DNA from: Mytilisepta virgata
Taxonomy: Eukaryota > Mollusca > Bivalvia > Mytilida > Mytilidae
Reading direction: 5' to 3'
Assembly: GCA_028015205.1 (NCBI GenBank)
Contig: CM051516.1
Location: forward strand, 30,828,230 to 30,892,229
DNA: 64,000 nucleotides
In this document: positions 59,584 to 64,000 of the stretch, piece by piece
Position numbering within the stretch: position 1 is the first letter of the stretch
Layout: every line of letters starts with the position of its first letter
Notes under the pieces: generated by a model
Database searches by the model: none
The model's input: only the letters and a program-made list of their open reading frames with translations
Told to the model about the DNA's origin: nothing
Translations under genes and position numbers: made by a program

Positions 59584-59853
59584 ATTGAGACATCCCCTCC
59601 AGAGAAAACACACATCTGCCAATTAATAGGTTATGAACAAGAAGAAGACAAATTCATACTGAATTGCTTGTTAGAGGAATGTGTAAAAGATATCAAGACA
59701 AGTGGGATCCAAATGTGGAACAGTGAGAATGCTACGCCCGAGATGATCCTCGACAATGAGGATGCATACCCTGAGATGATACTTGACAAAACTATGTCGT
59801 TTGCAGCTATCATTACAGTGTCGGGTGTTTCTATACATATATCCCATGTATAA
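59584..59853 (+). CDS. Possible terminal exon, 89 codons, unknown protein
   Basis: Follows an acceptor-like 'tctttacttatag' (ending 59583) and stays open for 89 codons to a stop at 59851-59853. The peptide is acidic and includes two copies of a 'PEMILD' motif about twelve residues apart ('TPEMILDNEDAYPEMILDK'). No family recognised and no upstream exon identified, so support is modest. Confidence 0.3.
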   Translation: METSPPEKTHICQLIGYEQEEDKFILNCLLEECVKDIKTSGIQMWNSENATPEMILDNEDAYPEMILDKTMSFAAIITVSGVSIHISHV

Positions 59854-60910
59854 AACTATGAAGAAAAACATACATGTATCAATACACATGCCAAATATTT
59901 ATTTTCACTGATCTGACTATATTTTTAAGGTTTTAAACATACGGCGTATGAGAATGGTGATAGAGAATATTGCAGTGTATTTTTTTATTAAAATAATTGG
60001 AATCAAAATGGTATTCCAGTTATCCATGTTTGCATGGAAATATATGAAATAAATGGGAGAATAATGTGCATATCGATCTATACCTTTCATGTCTATATTA
60101 AAACTTGTGCTCTTGCTATATTTTATCTAAATAGTTATTATAATATATTTTTGCATTATGCATTAAATGTAAAATTTCCATCACACCTAAAAATGCACCA
60201 AAGCAACATTGGGTTCTTGTCTAAAGAGCAGACTACTGTGATAAAAAATATGTATCACATCAATATAGTTCATCATAAGGACAATTCATACTACATGTAT
60301 TTCGATTTTGAATTTAAACTGTTTACATATTAAGTTATTCTATGTAAAGTCAGAACATCATATTGTCAGAAACGTAGAGGGAATACTTTTATATAAAGTC
60401 ATATAAACAGATCCACAAAAGTCAAAGAAGACCTCAAATGAATAATAGTGATCAAGTTGTTAATTCTGCAAAAAAAAATTACTAGCAATTTACTCCAGTT
60501 TATGATGGATAAAAACTGTTGCTGTATTATGAGCAACATACATATATTAGATAAGATACAATGGGAGAAAAGATGGGAACAGCTACAAAAGTAAAAAATG
60601 GTAACACAAATTTCAAACTTATTTCTAGTCCCTAAATGAACCTCTGATTGTGAAAGAAGTGAGCCAACATGAAATCGACATTGTACAAAATATCACCCTT
60701 TTACTATATTAAGGACATAAACAGTAAACACAACAGGAAGTGTTCTAGTTGCAGTCTAAAGTGCTACATCCTTACAGTGTTTGCCTTCCCTCACAAAAGT
60801 CATAAAGATGTGCTGTTTCGTACGACAACATCATCAATTTGTTAATAGTTGGTGATTAGGTCAGTTAATGGGGAACCACATATAGACAGTCAATGAGTAT
60901 TGTACGCAGT
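59854..60910. other. AT-rich, no supported gene
   Basis: A 99-codon ORF (60034-60333) is rich in Tyr/Ile/Phe, as expected of random AT-rich DNA. Nothing else recognised. Confidence 0.4.
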
Positions 60911-60911
60911 T

Positions 60912-61145
60912 TTATCCTGCAATCAAGCCTTTTCCGATCTAAAAACAGGGGTAGAATAAACTTTGGTTGTATTAGGTCAATGACCTAATAAAGTCTACTG
61001 TTACTTGTTTACATGAAGAGCGCGAGGAACGGTCTGAATGTACCAGATGACATCGTGGCGTTTCCCGCGATTTTACGGCACTTGGATTTCAACTTCAAAC
61101 GTAATTTTAAGGCATTTTACGCATCTAAATGGGATTGCAGGATAA
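60912..61145. mobile_element. MITE-like element, 13-bp perfect ends, with an internal palindrome
   Basis: TTATCCTGCAATC (60912-60924) is matched exactly in inverse by GATTGCAGGATAA (61133-61145). Inside is a perfect palindrome at 60970-60990 whose centre is AGGTCA-A-TGACCT. Confidence 0.65.
60974..60986. promoter_or_regulatory. IR1 nuclear-receptor-like half-site pair
   Basis: AGGTCAATGACCT is an ideal inverted repeat of AGGTCA with one-base spacing, the type bound by EcR/FXR-like receptors (family knowledge). It lies in a mobile element, so function is unproven. Confidence 0.3.
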
Positions 61146-61158
61146 AGAAAATACAAAG

Positions 61159-61283
61159 TCATTGTCGGAAAATATAAAATTTATTTGGGCTCGCTGCGAA
61201 ACACGGGAAAAGGCTCGTTAAAGCTCACCTTTTCTCATGTTTCTAAAGCTCGCCCAAATTAATTTTATATTTTCCGACAATGA
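61159..61283. repeat. Foldback element, 32-bp arms
   Basis: Arms 61159-61190 and 61252-61283 match with one mismatch (start TCATTGTCGGAAAATATAAA). The loop carries 'ggctcg' and 'aagctcacc' words. It sits 13 bp after the MITE at 60912. Confidence 0.8.
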
Positions 61284-62570
61284 TTATGTATTGTATATGT
61301 ATTAGCATTCGCATGGCAAATTTTTGGCCCCCTCAGTTATATTCTAGTGACTATGAATCTTCAATATACTGTACATGTTGCGAAAGTCTATGGGGAACAG
61401 TATACAGTTTTGCATTATTCAGATGTTTAAGAGATGCCTTATTCATTTCAACATTTAAATTATATTAGCAAAATTGGATACAGGTAAAACATATCTCCCT
61501 GTCAAGCAGTTTGTACCATATATACAGTTTGGTTTAAATCACTATCATTAATTCATCAGCCATCAGATCAAGAGCCCATCCGAGTAAACATTTTTTGATT
61601 TAATTAATACAATTAAGACATCAATGTATCAGACATAATATGTAATAAAAATATTATTTCATTTGCTTGATCATAAATTTAAAAAAAAATTGTTGTGTTG
61701 CAATATTATATGTGTTGTACCATTTTATACATGTATAAATAAGATTCAAATTTCACTGACTTGATGTTGGGAGGACTTGTAACGGCAGGTAAGAAGCCTT
61801 TTTTTAAAATTATTTCATTTAATGAAACCGAATGCATTTTATTACACCATACAATAAAAAACAGTTTTCCAAAACGGTTCAGAAATATTGGGATATATCT
61901 CTGTCAATGCAGGATGTTGACAAGCAAACGTTGATCAAGTGTGACATTGTATGACTGTAAAACTCGGTCACAAAAATACCCATATCTGTCCATTAAATAT
62001 GCATAAACTTTATAGGAGCATTTCCACATCTCAGTACCTGAAAAACAAATAATTATTGAATGCAATGTAAGGCATTCGAGATATCAGTTACTTCGTTTGG
62101 GAGACTTCGTAACAGTTTTCTGTTACAGTTATTGCTCGTTTCCTTTGTATGAAATTTGCCTTCTGATATACATTTTTAACAATGGTTTTTGCCAACATCC
62201 CTCAAAATTTGTCGTTAGTTTTGCAAACCGTTACATTGGTCATCTATTGAATCGAAATTCAAAATGTTCATTGCAGATAAAATCACATAACTTTCTGTGG
62301 CAAATTGAAGAAGTTCTTAAGCTTTATTAAAGCAATCCATGATGTGAGAAACACCTGTATGATTGAAAACTTAATTTGTCGTATCATGGAACTAAAGATT
62401 ATGTGTCTCTAAATCACGGATTCCCCGTCCTCCTGCCCATCGAATTTCCCATCATATATTGGGGATCTGTGTTAAACAAAAGAAGATGAATGTAGTTGTA
62501 AAATACAATTATATATAATCACAGGATTTAAAAAAAAAGAGACTGAAACTAAAGTCATTTTTTTGGTAAA
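61284..62570. other. No supported gene
   Basis: AT-rich with scattered short ORFs (61280-61468, 62097-62330) lacking family or splice evidence. Confidence 0.4.
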
Positions 62571-62574
62571 ATAT

Positions 62575-62970
62575 AGGTCATAGTGACTCAAACGTAGCAA
62601 TGCTATGTTGTAACATATAAGATGAATGTTATTTTGAAATATCAGTAAAACATCACCATAAGTACTTTATTAGTAATACACCTAAATGCAATAATTTATT
62701 CCAAGTCACTCAAGCATATTATGTGGGTCATAGTGACTCAAGTGTTTCTGAATTGTTTTTACTACCGGTATATTAGATGATCGTAGTTGTAAAATATCAT
62801 CAGTATACTGCCATAGGTTCTTTAATAATACACCTAAATGCAAAAATTTGATCAAAATCACTCGAGCATAAAATGTGGGTCAAGGTGACTCAAATTTTGC
62901 TAAATTGTGTTATATTATATAAGATGATTGTAGTTGTGAAATATCATCAATATACTACCATAGTTTTTTT
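62575..62970. repeat. Minisatellite, ~151-bp units, three copies
   Basis: Units share 'catagtgactcaa' (about 62579, 62730 and, as 'caaggtgactcaa', 62880), 'aatacacctaaatgcaa' and 'aaatatcatcagtata'. Confidence 0.8.
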
Positions 62971-63800
62971 TTACCCCACCACTGATTGTGTCTGACAGTA
63001 GGTGTCATACACAATATGCAGGTGCCTAATGAGCTTTTAGAATTTTCGGGGTCCACAGGGGTCGAATTTCGAAAATTGTGAATTTTCCTGACGTAAACTA
63101 CTCTTTCATTTTCAAATTGTGCATTTTATTTCTAAACACTATTGTCAAATAAATGTAGGGGTTGGGGGTTGGGTTGGGGGTTGGGTTGGGGGATGCGAGA
63201 ATCAGTGTCGATCCCGAAAGTAGCTTTCTGGTTGTGTTTTGTGCTCTTTTATGTTATTTTTTGTCTGGGTTCTGTCTTTTGGTCGGCACTGACGTTTCCT
63301 TTTGTAGATTTTTTTTTTAGTTTTTATTGTTTATTCTGTTGTCAATCATGATTAAATTTCAGTCGAGGGATAGGTTGGATCGAGATCACATAACACGAAT
63401 TAAGACCCAATCACGGATTTTGGCGGTTTTATGTTAGCATCCTTGTACAGTAATATTCGTTATTATCGTAAGTCTCTATGTTTAGATCTGCACCTGGGTT
63501 GAAATTGCTCGAAGGTCTGGTTGCCATGAAAACAGAGCAAACAGAAAATTAAATCTGTCCAAACTTAATTAAACTTCACAGAAAGGTTCTATATCGTAAA
63601 AAAACATATATTTGGGGAATTGGAATTTTATGAAAATCTGGCTGCCGTGGTAATTACTACAAGAACTGAAATTCATCTAAACGTATTGGGAATAATACGT
63701 TCATGTACGTTTATGTGTATTTTGTTGTTAAGAATTTTTAGGGAAGGATGGTTACTATGGAAACCGAATAGGAGGTGACATCAGCTATTTCTTGCATTTG
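62971..63800. other. Unrecognised; GGTTGGG-rich stretch
   Basis: A (GGGGTT)-like run at about 63157-63193 resembles a telomere-like or quadruplex-prone sequence but is short and irregular. No gene seen. Confidence 0.4.
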
Positions 63801-63804
63801 CAAT

Positions 63805-64000
63805 TTTATTAGTCTCCTACCGGCAACGCGGAGCTTATTATCATGAGTTACAGATCAAATTTGAGTTTCACGCTGACCGGATAATTTTTGTGAGAGTTTT
63901 TGCCAAAATAAAAGTCTTCCAAATTTTTTTCAAGAGCCCATTCAAGTGATCTTATTTTTCGTGTGTGAGCTTATAATGATGAGTTACAGATCAAGTTCGA
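63805..64000 (+). repeat. Start of a repeat of the 'ttagtctcctaccggcaa' family
   Basis: Matches the opening of the 8430 array ('attagtcccctactggcaac'). 'gagcttat...atgagttacagatcaa' occurs twice (63831 and 63968), so a tandem body begins here and leaves the window. Confidence 0.55.

Noticed and set aside
60034..60333. 99-codon ORF
   Set aside because: Composition (Ile, Tyr, Phe, Asn) matches random AT-rich DNA. No splice signal or family match.
63157..63193. Telomere-like GGGGTT run
   Set aside because: Too short and irregular (GGGTTGGGTTGGGG mix), with no subtelomeric context.

Overview
The window looks like nuclear DNA of a marine bivalve, most likely a mussel (Mytilus-like). The evidence is AT-rich sequence, spliceosomal introns, tRNA-derived SINEs, LINEs, Penelope-like elements, and many short elements built from 120-180 bp minisatellites of a type common in bivalves. 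The species is inferred from repeat style, not proven. Almost all of the window is mobile DNA and its debris. I can assemble only one convincing intact protein-coding gene.

Layout. 1-2600: decayed LINE. 2840-5160: G/C homopolymers and short repeats. 5409-7962: minisatellite element split by a Penelope-like reverse transcriptase. 8430-10170: diverged repeats. 10190-12410: scrambled Ty3/gypsy remnants (gag, integrase, an LTR edge with a tRNA-Pro-type primer site, then RT). 12800-13255: antisense Penelope 3' fragment. 14100-19620: large tandem repeats of about 1.8 kb, with a tRNA-derived SINE at 18360. 20830-23037: second LINE family, split by a foldback transposon. 24330-25900: minisatellite. 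26159-26380: orphan exon candidate. 26861-27548: second copy of the foldback transposon. 27560-36096: minisatellites, including a large inverted pair of arrays around a fairly young LINE (32187-34421). 37490-39955: palindrome-rich block, (GTCT)n and Penelope fragments. 40711-44335: two more minisatellite elements with subterminal inverted repeats and 3' hairpins. 45243-46720: broken RecQ-like helicase. 47180-50650: more minisatellites.

53054-57711 is the main gene. Three exons with consensus GT-AG sites and matching phases encode a 601-residue tyrosine recombinase-like protein of the Crypton/DUF3504 (KIAA1958/QRICH1/ZMYM-like) type. All expected catalytic positions are present (R300, K333 as candidate, H445-x-x-R448, H471, Y480). 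Its introns hold a SINE, two TIR elements and palindromic minisatellites. Just downstream lies a palindrome with 74 bp arms, 71 of 74 matching (58060-58219). The rest, to 64000, holds small TIR elements, one exon candidate and a minisatellite.

Two patterns recur. First, several unrelated minisatellite families share one end structure (subterminal inverted repeats plus a 3' hairpin), which fits non-autonomous Helentron-type rolling-circle elements. Second, insertions nest heavily inside one another, so relative ages can be read directly. The most interesting candidates are the catalytically complete recombinase gene with its neighbouring giant palindrome, and the foldback family whose two copies have each lost the opposite arm.
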